A stretch of 64,000 nt of DNA, from contig JBKGRZ010000007.1 of NCBI GenBank assembly GCA_046518185.1, forward strand, positions 124,001 through 188,000, written 5' to 3'. The translations under genes and the position numbers were made by a program. This stretch comes from Scandinavium vulneris_A (GTDB taxonomy: Bacteria; Pseudomonadota; Gammaproteobacteria; Enterobacterales; Enterobacteriaceae). The notes beneath the pieces are model-generated. The model ran no database searches. It saw only the letters and a program-made list of their open reading frames with translations, and had not been told where the DNA came from. How positions within the stretch are numbered: the stretch's first letter is position 1; each line of letters starts with the position of its first letter. Below, in pieces: positions 17,380 through 27,160 of this stretch.

Positions 17380-19527
17380 TTAGCGGTCTGTGGGATCCTG
17401 ATGTAGCAGATCCGTGGAGGTTAACAGCACCGGGTTGAGGCTGTCCTCGTAGTATTTATGAATATCCGCCATGCGCATACGGTGGCGCTGATAGCGGCGA
17501 ATGGCCTGAATGCCGTTCCAGGCAAAGCATGCCAGCATCGCCAGCATCAACAGCGTAATGCTGATGTAGCGCCACAGCCCGGAACTGTCCGGCATGCGGT
17601 GCAGATTGATGTGTTTGGTACCGTTGGCATCGGTGTATAAGTTGGTGACAATCCCTTCGGCGGTAAACGGCGTATGCATCAGCATTCCCGCGAGGCGCTG
17701 AAATTCGCTCCACTGCTCATGCGCCGGATAGTCATACAGGCTAACCGACGGCCAAGGCTGTGACACCAAATCGCTGCCTTCATCGCTGGCAATCAGGAAG
17801 CCGCCCGGTGCCGGGCTGTTCAGCGCCTGCGCCGCGCGTGCCGTTTCGCGCATGACGAACGGCGCGGTCGAGGTGGTGACCAGATTATCCAGGGACTCGG
17901 CGCTGACCGGGCGCAGCAGTACGTTCACCCCGTCCAGTTTCCCGGCGCTGGCGCGTTTGGTCAGCGTGTCCCAATCGCGGGTATTCCCGAGGTTGACCAG
18001 CGCATTTTTCAGGCGTGCGCAGTCGTCTTCGGCAGAGCACAGATCTTGTGTTTTCAGTACGATATCAGCGAAATCATCCAGCAGTACCATCCCCGATTTT
18101 TGGATCGCAGAACGCAGCGCCGGGCTGACGCGAGAGCTGTCATCCGGGCTTGGGTGCAACTGACGATTCACCGCCTGCATCAGGGTCGTGGCTTTGGTCA
18201 CGATATCCGATTCCGGCAGCGGCAACGGCGGCGCGTCGTTCCAGATAATCTGCGAGCAATCAAACGGCATATACGGCGAGTTTTGCTGCGCGGTCCAGGT
18301 CCCCTGCGAGTGGATATTACACATCCCGGTTCCGGAAAGGTGCAGCGTATCACCGACACGAACGCCCGCTTGCTCAAGCTGATTGACCGTTGTCGCCTCA
18401 ATGGTTTGGGCGCCTTTCAGCCACGAAAGGGTAAATTTGAACGGCATCCCTAACGGCACGCTCATCCACAGCATCACCACAATCAGCAGTGCCCCGCTGG
18501 CGATAATGGCGCTGCGCAGCCAGTGCTGGAGAGGAAAATGCTTCACTTCGTTATGCAGCGACAGGAAGCGGCCCTGGCGCACCACGTGGCGGTCGAGATA
18601 AATGTCGATATCCGTCTGCTGGCCGAGGTCCTGGGCGATAAAGGGCTGCCAGTGACGCGGGTAAATCAGGTCGATAATGCCGAGCGAGATATTGTTGAGG
18701 TGCTCTTGGTCATTTTCGCCAAACAGGCCCCAGCGTTTCGGCGTGCCGCGCAGGCAGTGGATTTCACGCAGTGCAGTTTTAGACGGGGGCGCAAACAGGC
18801 CCCACAGGCCGAACACCAACAGCAAAATCGCGCCGCCGGTGACCCACGGGACAAACACTTCCGGCACCATCAGGGCGCAGAAAAATAGCAGGAACGCGCC
18901 GACTACCAGCAGTGCTTCACGCAGGCCGTCCGGGCGACTCAGGGCATACTCTTCATGGGTTTCCTGGCGAATGTTCAGCAGTTCAATCTGCTCGCTTTCT
19001 TCACCGCGAATGGATGCCTGGGTCGACGGGCGTTGCTCCAGCGCAAAGCCTTTGGCTTCCTGCTTATGGTCGTGCAGGGTATGGCCGTTGAGGGAAATAA
19101 CCAGCGGCAAAGAATCGGTATAGATAAGTTCGACCGCGTTTTCGTCGTTGATGTACTGTTCCCAGAAGGGGGGCAGATGAATTTCAACGGAGTCGAGGAA
19201 GTAGCGCCACTTATTCGGGTCTTCGGTGGTTATCCCGTAGCGGGTAATGGACTGGGTGACGCTATAGACCGTGTTACTTTGGGCATTGAGGGTCAGAACA
19301 GCGGGTGCCACAGTGGCACCGGAAGCGGGCACTTCCAGCGTACGGCTCAGACTTTCGAGATAGCTTTCAACGGCAGCACGTTCATCGCTGGTCAGTTTGC
19401 GCGTAGTAGCGCCAGTAAACGCATGCAGTCGGGGAAGACGCCGTTGCTGCGAGCGCTGTCGATAAAACCACCCTGCAAGCAATGCGCAGGCCAGCATAGC
19501 AGCGAGAAGAATCAAAAAGGTGCCCAT
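17380..19527 (-). CDS. igaA: IgaA, inner-membrane inhibitor of the Rcs phosphorelay
   Basis: IgaA (YrfF, MucM, UmoB family) damps the RcsCDB envelope-stress relay. The lipoprotein RcsF relieves that brake. The protein has 715 residues, a few more than in E. coli. Hydrophobic segments are visible at about 1-22, 205-250 (two helices), 335-357 and 650-672. A large cytoplasmic loop precedes the periplasmic domain (about 360-648). In E. coli and Salmonella it is essential when Rcs is intact. It is divergent from nudE across 319 bases. Confidence 0.95.
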   Translation of the reverse strand: MGTFLILLAAMLACALLAGWFYRQRSQQRRLPRLHAFTGATTRKLTSDERAAVESYLESLSRTLEVPASGATVAPAVLTLNAQSNTVYSVTQSITRYGITTEDPNKWRYFLDSVEIHLPPFWEQYINDENAVELIYTDSLPLVISLNGHTLHDHKQEAKGFALEQRPSTQASIRGEESEQIELLNIRQETHEEYALSRPDGLREALLVVGAFLLFFCALMVPEVFVPWVTGGAILLLVFGLWGLFAPPSKTALREIHCLRGTPKRWGLFGENDQEHLNNISLGIIDLIYPRHWQPFIAQDLGQQTDIDIYLDRHVVRQGRFLSLHNEVKHFPLQHWLRSAIIASGALLIVVMLWMSVPLGMPFKFTLSWLKGAQTIEATTVNQLEQAGVRVGDTLHLSGTGMCNIHSQGTWTAQQNSPYMPFDCSQIIWNDAPPLPLPESDIVTKATTLMQAVNRQLHPSPDDSSRVSPALRSAIQKSGMVLLDDFADIVLKTQDLCSAEDDCARLKNALVNLGNTRDWDTLTKRASAGKLDGVNVLLRPVSAESLDNLVTTSTAPFVMRETARAAQALNSPAPGGFLIASDEGSDLVSQPWPSVSLYDYPAHEQWSEFQRLAGMLMHTPFTAEGIVTNLYTDANGTKHINLHRMPDSSGLWRYISITLLMLAMLACFAWNGIQAIRRYQRHRMRMADIHKYYEDSLNPVLLTSTDLLHQDPTDR

Positions 19528-19846
19528 GCTTTTCCCATCAAACTTATTCTTACAGGTTTCGTCGGTTGCCCATTAACACAGAACGTGAGCCCGTAGTTAG
19601 CTATCGGCACGCATCACGCAGAACTTTAAAGACTTATTACGTTCTGACGCAACTTTTGAGCATAACAAAGGTCAATGCAAGCGAATATCAGCAAATTCTC
19701 AAAACCTTTGCAAGGGCTTGACTTTTTATCTAAAAAAGGGACTGATGCTGAAAGTTACATAGATGTAAATACACGACGACAGGAATTGCCTAAACTGTGC
19801 GGCATGTCGCACAATTACCCTGTTATCACAGCAAGCACAGGTCATC
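19528..19846. promoter_or_regulatory. 319-base divergent region of igaA and nudE
   Basis: No gene or RNA is recognisable. The region is AT-rich towards nudE. It contains a TTGACT hexamer (about 19717-19722) that could be a -35 element for nudE, but no convincing -10 stands at the right distance. A homopolymer-rich stretch (TTTTTATC, AAAAAAGGG) lies around 19722-19740. Confidence 0.4.
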
Positions 19847-20407
19847 ATGGATAAACCATTAACAAAACCCATCCTTCATCACGTTGAAACGGTCGCCCGT
19901 TCCCGACTGTTTACCGTAGAAAGTGTGGATCTGGAATTCAGCAATGGCGAGCGCCGCGTGTATGAACGGATGCGTCCTTCTACCCGCGAAGCGGTGATGA
20001 TCGTCCCGATTGTTGATGACCATCTTATTCTGATCCGCGAATATGCGGTCGGCACCGAATCGTACGAGCTTGGTTTTTCGAAGGGGCTGATCGACCCCGG
20101 TGAAAGCGTATTCGAAGCCGCGAACCGCGAGCTGAAAGAAGAAGTCGGCTTTGGGGCCAATAACCTGACGTTTCTGAAGAAACTGAGCATGGCGCCGTCC
20201 TATTTCTCCAGCAAAATGAATATCGTGGTGGCGGAGAATCTTTACCCGGAATCGCTGCCTGGCGATGAACCTGAGCCGCTGCCGCAGGTGCGCTGGCCGC
20301 TGGCAGAGTTGTTAACCCTGCTGGATGATCCGGATTTCAATGAAGCCCGTAACGTGAGCGCGCTGTTTCTGGTCCGCGAATGGCTGAAAGAGCAGGGTCG
20401 GTTGTAA
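19847..20407 (+). CDS. nudE: ADP compounds hydrolase NudE
   Basis: NudE is a cytoplasmic Nudix hydrolase that cleaves ADP-ribose, Ap3A and NADH. The 186-residue product has the complete Nudix box at about 80-102 (GLIDPGE, then REL-EEVGF) that holds the catalytic metal-binding glutamates. Length equals the E. coli protein. It is a single gene with its own terminator, between igaA and mrcA as in E. coli. Confidence 0.96.
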   Translation: MDKPLTKPILHHVETVARSRLFTVESVDLEFSNGERRVYERMRPSTREAVMIVPIVDDHLILIREYAVGTESYELGFSKGLIDPGESVFEAANRELKEEVGFGANNLTFLKKLSMAPSYFSSKMNIVVAENLYPESLPGDEPEPLPQVRWPLAELLTLLDDPDFNEARNVSALFLVREWLKEQGRL

Positions 20408-20422
20408 TCATCGGGAAATAAC

Positions 20423-20446
20423 AAAGGCGCCAGAGGCGCCTTTTTT
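20423..20446. terminator. Bidirectional terminator between nudE and mrcA
   Basis: A perfect GGCGCC/GGCGCC stem with a 3-base AGA loop is flanked by AAA and TTTTTT, 15 bases after the nudE stop and immediately after the mrcA stop on the opposite strand. It can end both converging transcripts. Confidence 0.9.
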
Positions 20447-20447
20447 G

Positions 20448-23000
20448 TCAGAACAGTTCGTGGGTTTCACCGTTGTCTATCAGGGTGGTTCCTACTTCAC
20501 GCACCGACTGTTGGGTCGGCTGCGTGCCTTCGATAAAGTACTCTGCGCGACTGTTCCCGCCGTTCGCCAACTGCCCGGTGTAGCGGTCGATATTGACCGT
20601 CACCACGCCCGCTGGCGGCGTAAGTGGTTGTTCCGGTACGCCTTCCAGCGCTGCCTTCATGAACAAATCCCACGCTGGCTGAGCACTCTTCGCCCCGCCT
20701 TCGTAACCGGAAATCTGATCTTTAATCGCGCCTGACGCCGAGGTACGGCCCAGATTGCGGCGATGATCGTCAAAGCCAATCCACACCGACGTTACCACGC
20801 CCGGACCATAACCCGAGAACCAGGCATCTTTCGAGCTGTTGGTGGTGCCGGTTTTGCCGCCAATGTCATGACGCTGCAGATCACGACCTGCGCGCCAGCC
20901 GGTTCCCTGCCAGCCCGGTTCGCCGAAGACGTTGGTATTCAGGGCGCTCTTGATCAGGAAGGACAGCGGGGTGCTGATCACGTGCGGGGCATACTCCTGC
21001 CCGCCGCTCCGGGCGACCAGCGCCTGGTTGGCCTGCTCGAGGCTTGGCATCGGTACAGTAGAATTCTGTGGCGTCTGAGAGGTGGCTACATCTTCTACAT
21101 CTTTGTTTTCCAGCACGTCAGATTTCGGCGTATCACCGTAGATCACCGGAATATCGCAATCCGCACAGGCGATTTTCGGTCTGGCTTCAAAGATAACGCC
21201 ACCCGCATCGTTTTCGATTTTAGTGATGAAGTAGGGGTCAATCAGGAAACCGCCGTTCGCCATCACCGAATAACCGCGTGCCACCTGCAGCGGGGTAAAT
21301 GATGCGGATCCCAACGCCAGCGATTCGGTACGCACGATGTTGTTGGCCGGGAAGCCGAAGCGCTGCAGGTATTCTGCCGCGTAATCCACACCCATCGCAC
21401 GCATGGCGCGCACCATCACCACGTTTTTCGACTGGCCGAGACCCTGACGCAGGCGAATCGGACCGGCGTATTGCGGCGGGGAGTTCTTCGGACTCCAGTC
21501 AGAACCAGCACCCGCATCCCAGCGTGAGATAGGCACGTCGTTCAGAATACTCGCCAGGGTCAGACCTTTGTCCATCGCTGCGGTATAGAGGAACGGTTTG
21601 ATGTTCGAGCCGACCTGGCGCAGTGCCTGGGTGGCGCGGTTGAATTTACTCTGGTTGAAGTCAAACCCGCCGACCAGCGCAATGATCGCGCCGTTTTGTG
21701 GGTTAATCGACACCAGCGCCGAGTTGACGTCCGGCACCTGTGCCAGCCACCAGCCATCATTCACCTGACGGACCCAGATTTGCTGACCGGTCTGTACCAC
21801 GTCGGTCACTTTACGCGGGGTTGGACCCTGCTGCGTATCCGAGCGGTACGGGCGTGCCCAGCGCATACCATCCATATTCAGCGAAACCGAGGTGCCATCA
21901 GCCATCATCACCGTGGCATCCTGAGGGTTCGCGGCGGTCACCACCGCGGGTAAAAGCGGTCCGTATGTCGGCAAGCTTTTCAGGCTATCGGTGATTTTTT
22001 GGCTGTCCCACGGGGTTTCGCCCACCTTCCACAGCACGTTAGACGGACCGCGATAGCCGTGACGCATATCGTAATCCATGACGTTGGTGCGCAGGGCATG
22101 CTGCGCCGCCAGCTGATCTTTGCGGGTGATGGTGGTGTAAACGCGATAGCCGTCTTCGTAGGCCTTGTCACCGTAGCGACTCACCATTTCCTGGCGCACC
22201 ATTTCGGTCAGGTACGGGGCGGAGAAGGCAATTTCCGGCGCATGGTAACGGGCGTGGATCGGCTCGCGGATGGCCTCATCATATTGCGCCTGAGTGATGT
22301 AGTTCTCGCTTAACATTCGCGACAACACCACGTTACGACGGGCGGTTGCCCGATCCATCGAATACAGCGGGTTAAAGGTGGACGGGGCTTTTGGCAGGCC
22401 AGCAATCACCGCCATTTCGCTCAGCGTCAGCTGATCGATGGATTTACCGAAATAGACCTGTGCGGCAGACCCGACGCCATAGGCCCGGTAACCGAGGTAA
22501 ATCTTATTCAGGTACAGCTCAAGAATTTCATCCTTGCTGAGCATCTGCTCAATGCGGATAGCCAGGAACACTTCTTTAATTTTACGCGTCAGCGTTTTTT
22601 CCGGGCTCAGGAAGAAGTTACGCGCCAGCTGCTGGGTGATGGTACTGGCACCCTGTGTGGCGCGACCAGAAAACAGCGCCACGCTGGCTGCACGGAAAAT
22701 ACCGACCGGATCGATCCCGTGATGCTCGTAGAAACGGCTGTCTTCTGTGGCAATAAAGGCTTTCGTCAGCTCTGGCGGCATTTGGCTCAGCGTGACAGGA
22801 ATACGACGTTTTTCCCCGTACTGAGCAATCAGCTCGCCTTCGGCGCTATAGATTTGCATGGGGATCTGCAGGCGCACATCCCTGAGTGTGGCTACGTCGG
22901 GTAGCTGGGGCTCAATAAATTTGTAGAGGCCAATTATCGAGCCTGCTCCCAGCAGAATGCAACAGACTGCAAGGATGAATAAATACTTTACGAACTTCAC
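20448..23000 (-). CDS. mrcA: Penicillin-binding protein 1a
   Basis: PBP1a is a bifunctional class A peptidoglycan synthase anchored in the inner membrane. The 850 residues equal the E. coli length. After a short cytoplasmic tail and one transmembrane helix (about 6-27), the GT51 glycosyltransferase domain shows ATEDSRFYEHHG with catalytic Glu86. The transpeptidase domain shows SNIKPF (SxxK nucleophile near residue 470), the SxN-type motif, and KTGTTN near the C-terminal third. An OB-like ODD domain lies between them. It is divergent from the hof operon, as in E. coli. Confidence 0.98.
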   Translation of the reverse strand: MKFVKYLFILAVCCILLGAGSIIGLYKFIEPQLPDVATLRDVRLQIPMQIYSAEGELIAQYGEKRRIPVTLSQMPPELTKAFIATEDSRFYEHHGIDPVGIFRAASVALFSGRATQGASTITQQLARNFFLSPEKTLTRKIKEVFLAIRIEQMLSKDEILELYLNKIYLGYRAYGVGSAAQVYFGKSIDQLTLSEMAVIAGLPKAPSTFNPLYSMDRATARRNVVLSRMLSENYITQAQYDEAIREPIHARYHAPEIAFSAPYLTEMVRQEMVSRYGDKAYEDGYRVYTTITRKDQLAAQHALRTNVMDYDMRHGYRGPSNVLWKVGETPWDSQKITDSLKSLPTYGPLLPAVVTAANPQDATVMMADGTSVSLNMDGMRWARPYRSDTQQGPTPRKVTDVVQTGQQIWVRQVNDGWWLAQVPDVNSALVSINPQNGAIIALVGGFDFNQSKFNRATQALRQVGSNIKPFLYTAAMDKGLTLASILNDVPISRWDAGAGSDWSPKNSPPQYAGPIRLRQGLGQSKNVVMVRAMRAMGVDYAAEYLQRFGFPANNIVRTESLALGSASFTPLQVARGYSVMANGGFLIDPYFITKIENDAGGVIFEARPKIACADCDIPVIYGDTPKSDVLENKDVEDVATSQTPQNSTVPMPSLEQANQALVARSGGQEYAPHVISTPLSFLIKSALNTNVFGEPGWQGTGWRAGRDLQRHDIGGKTGTTNSSKDAWFSGYGPGVVTSVWIGFDDHRRNLGRTSASGAIKDQISGYEGGAKSAQPAWDLFMKAALEGVPEQPLTPPAGVVTVNIDRYTGQLANGGNSRAEYFIEGTQPTQQSVREVGTTLIDNGETHELF

Positions 23001-23149
23001 CGGAGATTTCCCATTTAGTGGTCATTGGGCAGTTTATAAACAAACGCGCGGTAGTATAAAGGCAACCCATAAGCATTGATATACCCGTCATATTTCAAAC
23101 TGTACGGGCGTTGGCAGGTGCGTGGTTTAAAGGATAAGGAGATCTCAGA

Positions 23150-23872
23150 ATGGCTTACAGTCAGTGGCAGGCAGGATTGCACTTTCAGCAGGACAGTATC
23201 GTCTGCGTCGCGGTACAGAAAACCCGTTCCGGGCGAGCGTTAAGGCGCTGGTGGCTACTGCCTGTGGAAACCGATGCCAGCGAACAACATCTTATTGCGG
23301 CCCTGCGCCGAATTCAGCGTGAAATGCCGCGCTTTCATCGGCTTGTCGCCGCCATTCCCGCAGCCGACACGCTGCAAAGACAGCTTCCGACACCGCAGAT
23401 GATTCTGCGCGAAAGTGAAACCGCGCAATGGGTGGCCAGCACGGTGGCGAAGCAGCTTGAAATGCCAAGTGAAACCCTCGCGTTTGATTACCAAACCGCT
23501 GATACAAAGAGTTACAGCGTGACCGCCGTTCGACGACGTGATGTGGAGGTGCTGCAACAGCGTCTTCGCGCCGCCGGTTTGAACCTGTGCGCTATCGCGC
23601 CGGATGCCAGCGCGCTGCAAAACTTTCTCCCGTGGATAGCGAAAGATGTGCCCGGTGTGTGCTGGCAGGACAGACAGCAGTGGCTGTGGGCGACGCGTGA
23701 GGCCTGGGGCTGTAGCGCCGACGCCCCCGCCGATCTGCTGGTGTGCACCACCCAGCCTGAAAGCGGGCTGAGTTTTAATCCCTGGTTTCCGCTCAATCAG
23801 CTTCAACCGCCTTTACCACAACACGGGGATGCCTTTGCCATCGCGTTGGCCCTCGCCTTAGGGGTGGCGTGA
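23150..23872 (+). CDS. hofM: PilM-like pilus/DNA-uptake assembly protein HofM
   Basis: The 240-residue protein begins the hofMNOPQ cluster, counterpart of pilMNOPQ and of the com operon needed for DNA uptake in Haemophilus. PilM proteins are actin-like cytoplasmic ATPases that dock to the inner-membrane PilN. The sequence fits a divergent PilM (an actin-like core and an IAAIPAADT-like segment), but nucleotide-binding motifs are weak. It is about 20 residues shorter than E. coli HofM. A good AAGGAG ribosome site precedes the ATG. In E. coli the hof genes are needed to use external DNA as a nutrient. Confidence 0.88.
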   Translation: MAYSQWQAGLHFQQDSIVCVAVQKTRSGRALRRWWLLPVETDASEQHLIAALRRIQREMPRFHRLVAAIPAADTLQRQLPTPQMILRESETAQWVASTVAKQLEMPSETLAFDYQTADTKSYSVTAVRRRDVEVLQQRLRAAGLNLCAIAPDASALQNFLPWIAKDVPGVCWQDRQQWLWATREAWGCSADAPADLLVCTTQPESGLSFNPWFPLNQLQPPLPQHGDAFAIALALALGVA

Positions 23873-23873
23873 C

Positions 23874-24413
23874 ATGGCGCGGCCATTGAATTTGCTGCGC
23901 TGGCGTGAACGGCGTCGGCGGGAGTGTGTGCGTTTTTGGGGACTGCTGTTCGTCGGTGCCTGGCTAATCGCGTTAATGCTGATTTTCGCCGGACGGGCCG
24001 GGCAGATGCATCAGCAGAAAGAGCAGGCGCTGCGCCAGCAAAACAATAGGGCACTGCTGCAGGCATTTATTCAGCGGGAACAGCAACTGCATGCTGAGCT
24101 CGAACGGCGGGAAAACGTCGAGGCCCACCGTCGGGAGCGGGCGCTCACCCGTCGCTGGCAATCTACGCTGCAGCGTTTAGCTGAATATCTCCCTGAACAG
24201 GCGTGGCTGACGGCGGTGACATGGCAGGGCAACGCTTTCAGCTTTACGGGGCTCGCTAACCGCTTTACCGCGCTGTCGCAGGTTGATACGGCGGTACGCA
24301 GCCTGCCAGGGTTTCGCGCCGTGAGTCCGGGAGCCATGCTTCGGGATGCGCAGGGGCGCTGGCAGTTTAGCTATCAGCTACAGGCGGAGGGCGGCGATGG
24401 GAAATCTCGCTGA
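23874..24413 (+). CDS. hofN: PilN-like inner-membrane protein HofN
   Basis: This 179-residue protein has a basic cytoplasmic N-terminus (RWRERRRRECVR), one transmembrane helix (about 22-40), a coiled-coil periplasmic stalk rich in Gln and Glu (about 41-95), and a ferredoxin-like C-terminal domain. That is the PilN architecture. It starts one base after the hofM stop and overlaps hofO by 17 bases, so the genes are translationally linked. Confidence 0.87.
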   Translation: MARPLNLLRWRERRRRECVRFWGLLFVGAWLIALMLIFAGRAGQMHQQKEQALRQQNNRALLQAFIQREQQLHAELERRENVEAHRRERALTRRWQSTLQRLAEYLPEQAWLTAVTWQGNAFSFTGLANRFTALSQVDTAVRSLPGFRAVSPGAMLRDAQGRWQFSYQLQAEGGDGKSR

Positions 24414-24828
24414 ACGCTGGTGTGATTTCTCACCCCGGATCCGCCTCGGCGCAGGGCTACTGATGGTCGGGCTGCTAATGGCGCCAGGGGTTTACTGCCA
24501 TCGCGAGGTCATCAGCGACGAGATGCCGGTCCCGCTCAGCTCACAGTGGCAGAAAATGATGCCGCTGCGGGGGGATTATCCTGTTGAGCCAGCCTCACCT
24601 GCCAAACCCTTTTCGGCTCTCGATTTCGATACCGAAGACAGCCATCTCGTGAGTTGGCAACCAGTAGGCGCAGGCGGTGAGCTGGCTCTGGAGGCTAACT
24701 GGCAGAGTATTCCTCCGCTATTTATCCGGCTGGCGGAACGTGGCCAGTCGGTACGAGGATTCAGTATCGTGCCGGAACGACAGCGGCTGAAAGTGACGCT
24801 CCAGCTTGAGGCCCTCGACGATGACTGA
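24397..24828 (+). CDS. hofO: PilO-like protein HofO
   Basis: I start this at the ATG (MGNLAERW) because a GGAGG ribosome site sits six bases ahead, inside hofN, giving 143 residues, close to the E. coli protein. The frame is open further upstream, but that would overlap hofN more and lacks a ribosome site. It has one N-terminal membrane helix (about 15-34) and a short periplasmic domain, the PilO pattern. PilN and PilO heterodimers form the inner-membrane alignment complex of type IV pili. It overlaps hofP by eight bases. Confidence 0.83.
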   Translation: MGNLAERWCDFSPRIRLGAGLLMVGLLMAPGVYCHREVISDEMPVPLSSQWQKMMPLRGDYPVEPASPAKPFSALDFDTEDSHLVSWQPVGAGGELALEANWQSIPPLFIRLAERGQSVRGFSIVPERQRLKVTLQLEALDDD

Positions 24829-25219
24829 CTGGCGTGTACCGATGGTGCTTACTCTGCCGCTGTTGTTGGGGATGCGTGACCCATTTCTGCCGCCTGAAGA
24901 CCGCTGTGCCGTTTCGCAGATGATGCTCTGGCATTACCAGGGCATGGTTAGTCACGGCGAGCAGCGTACGGGGATCGTACGCGATGCCAGCGGAAAATGG
25001 CGACGCCTGATAAAAGGGCAGCGGCTGGATAACGGTTGGGTTGTGTCTGGCATTCAGCCAGAGCAGATGGACATGGCTGCCGACGCAGACTGCGAAACCT
25101 CGCAGTGGCGCTGGCTGAAAGAGGGAACGAAAGATGATGCGAAGGATACTGTTGGGGATCCTGCTGATGGCGACGGCGGCCCCGGCAAAGGAAAAAACGG
25201 TGTCGCTGGCGGTGGATGA
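24821..25219 (+). CDS. hofP: PilP-like protein HofP
   Basis: A 132-residue protein with an N-terminal hydrophobic signal (VPMVLTLPLLLG) and the family's MRDPFLPPED motif just after it, which marks PilP/HofP. No lipobox cysteine is seen. The C-terminal 30 residues are low-complexity Asp, Gly and Lys, and their codons overlap the start of hofQ in another frame by 86 bases. PilP links the inner-membrane PilNO complex to the PilQ secretin. I place the start at 24821, inside the end of hofO. Confidence 0.82.
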   Translation: MTDWRVPMVLTLPLLLGMRDPFLPPEDRCAVSQMMLWHYQGMVSHGEQRTGIVRDASGKWRRLIKGQRLDNGWVVSGIQPEQMDMAADADCETSQWRWLKEGTKDDAKDTVGDPADGDGGPGKGKNGVAGGG

Positions 25220-26369
25220 TGTACCGGTCAGCCAGGTACTTCAGGCTATTGCGGAGCTCGGCGAGCGGAATATCGTTATCGCCCCGGACGTTAACGGGCA
25301 GATCTCGTTGCAGCTGACTAATGTGCCGTGGAAAGTGGCATTGCAGACGGTCACCGGTAGCGCGGGGTTAGGGTTCGAGACGCAGGGCAACGTGTTGTTC
25401 GTGCACACCAAAGCCTGGCTGGCAGAGAAAAAGGCGCAGCACGACGCCGACAGCCAGAAGCGCTTACAAACGTTACCGCTGCAAGGGCAAAGCGTTTCTC
25501 TGCAATACGCTGATGCGACGGAACTGGCGAAAGCCGGAGAAAAAATGCTCAGTGCCAGAGGCACGATGACGGTCGATAAGCGCACCAATCGTCTGCTGGT
25601 TCGTGATGATCAACCGCACCTGACGGATCTGCTCGCCTGGGTCAGTGAGATGGATTTGCCGGTCGGGCAGGTCGAGTTGACCGCGCATATCGTAACAATT
25701 AATGAAAAGAGCCTGCGTGAGTTGGGCGTGAAATGGAACCTGGCCGATGCAGAAGGCAGCGTCGGTTCCGGGCAGATAACCACGCTTAACAGCGATCTTT
25801 CGGTGGCGAATGCGACCACCCACGCGGGTTTTAACATCGGCAAAATTGGCGGCAGGCTGCTGGAGCTGGAGCTCTCGGCGCTGGAACAACAGCAGCAACT
25901 GGAGATTATCGCCAGCCCGCATTTGCTGACCTCGCACTTACAACCCGCCAGCATCAAGCAGGGGACGGAAATTCCGTATCAGGTATCGAGTGGGGAAAGC
26001 GGGGCAACCTCGGTGGAATTTAAGGAAGCGGTTCTCGGGATGGAAGTCACGCCCACCGTGCTGCAGAAAAACCGTATACGCCTTAAACTGAAGATAACCG
26101 AAGATATGCCGGGGCAGGTATTGCAGCAGGCAGATGGCGAAGTGCTGGCCATTGATACCCAGGAAATCGAGACGCAGGTAGAGGTTAAAAGTGGTGAAAC
26201 GCTGGCATTGGGCGGCATCTTCTCGCAAAAGAAAAAGTCCGGGCGAGACAGCGTTCCACTCCTGGGCGATATCCCCTGGCTGGGGCAGTTGTTCCGTCAT
26301 GACGGAAAAGATAGCGAGCGCCGCGAGCTGGTGGTGTTCATTACCCCGCGTATTATTTCTGCGCAATAA
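25134..26369 (+). CDS. hofQ: Secretin HofQ (PilQ/ComE-like outer-membrane channel)
   Basis: HofQ is a 411-residue secretin. A signal peptide (about 1-18) is followed by an STN/N0-like domain (about 25-75), an N1 domain (about 115-180), and the secretin pore domain (about 200-408), with the conserved VPLLGDIPWLGQLF near the end. Secretins form gated outer-membrane rings for pili or DNA. In Haemophilus the homologue ComE is needed for competence. A second ATG follows directly (25137), so the start is uncertain by one codon. It is the last gene of the hof operon. Confidence 0.92.
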   Translation: MMRRILLGILLMATAAPAKEKTVSLAVDDVPVSQVLQAIAELGERNIVIAPDVNGQISLQLTNVPWKVALQTVTGSAGLGFETQGNVLFVHTKAWLAEKKAQHDADSQKRLQTLPLQGQSVSLQYADATELAKAGEKMLSARGTMTVDKRTNRLLVRDDQPHLTDLLAWVSEMDLPVGQVELTAHIVTINEKSLRELGVKWNLADAEGSVGSGQITTLNSDLSVANATTHAGFNIGKIGGRLLELELSALEQQQQLEIIASPHLLTSHLQPASIKQGTEIPYQVSSGESGATSVEFKEAVLGMEVTPTVLQKNRIRLKLKITEDMPGQVLQQADGEVLAIDTQEIETQVEVKSGETLALGGIFSQKKKSGRDSVPLLGDIPWLGQLFRHDGKDSERRELVVFITPRIISAQ

Positions 26370-26638
26370 GCCTTTTATTGGCGCTCTTTTTCACAGTGAA
26401 CACGTTTCAGGTGTTTGACGTGAGGCCGGATTTAGCATACAAGGAGTACCGATTTGAGAGTCGGTCCCCTAAAAAATCCGGTAATGATTAGAGTTGCCAA
26501 ACCTGCCGGAGTATTGAGATAATTTTCGGTCTGACTCTCGCACTATCGCATATGAGGTTTCAGTTCATGCCTGGCGTCGCCGTGTGGTTCGCGTCGCGGG
26601 TTTATTATTAACGAAATAGTCTTAGTAGTACCGAAAAA

Positions 26639-27160
26639 ATGGCAGAGAAACGCAATATCTTTCTGGTTGGGCCTATGGGTGCCGGCAAAAGCACTATTGG
26701 GCGCCAGTTAGCCCAACAGCTCAATATGGAATTCTACGATTCTGATCAAGAAATCGAGAAACGCACCGGCGCTGACGTAGGCTGGGTCTTCGACGTAGAA
26801 GGCGAAGAAGGTTTCCGTGACCGCGAAGAGAAGATCATCAACGAGTTGACGGAAAAACAGGGTATTGTGCTGGCTACTGGCGGCGGCTCTGTGAAATCCC
26901 GTGAAACGCGTAATCGTCTGTCCGCTCGCGGCGTCGTGGTGTATCTGGAAACCACGATCGAAAAACAGCTCGCTCGTACGCAACGCGACAAAAAACGTCC
27001 GCTGCTGCAGGTTGAAACGCCTCCGCGTGAAGTTCTGGAAGCGCTGGCTGGCGAACGCAATCCTTTGTACGAAGAAATTGCCGATGTCACTATCCGCACT
27101 GACGATCAGAGCGCGAAAGTGGTGGCAAACCAGATCATTAACATGCTGGAAAGTAACTGA
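26639..27160 (+). CDS. aroK: Shikimate kinase I
   Basis: AroK phosphorylates shikimate at the 3-hydroxyl, step five of the common aromatic pathway, in the cytoplasm. The 173-residue product has the Walker A motif GPMGAGKSTIG (about 11-21), the shikimate-binding DSDQEIE region, the GGGSVK motif and a RDKKRPLL lid. It begins the aroK-aroB-damX-dam-rpe-gph-trpS superoperon known from E. coli. The 269 bases before it contain no gene and probably hold the operon's main promoter. Confidence 0.97.
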   Translation: MAEKRNIFLVGPMGAGKSTIGRQLAQQLNMEFYDSDQEIEKRTGADVGWVFDVEGEEGFRDREEKIINELTEKQGIVLATGGGSVKSRETRNRLSARGVVVYLETTIEKQLARTQRDKKRPLLQVETPPREVLEALAGERNPLYEEIADVTIRTDDQSAKVVANQIINMLESN

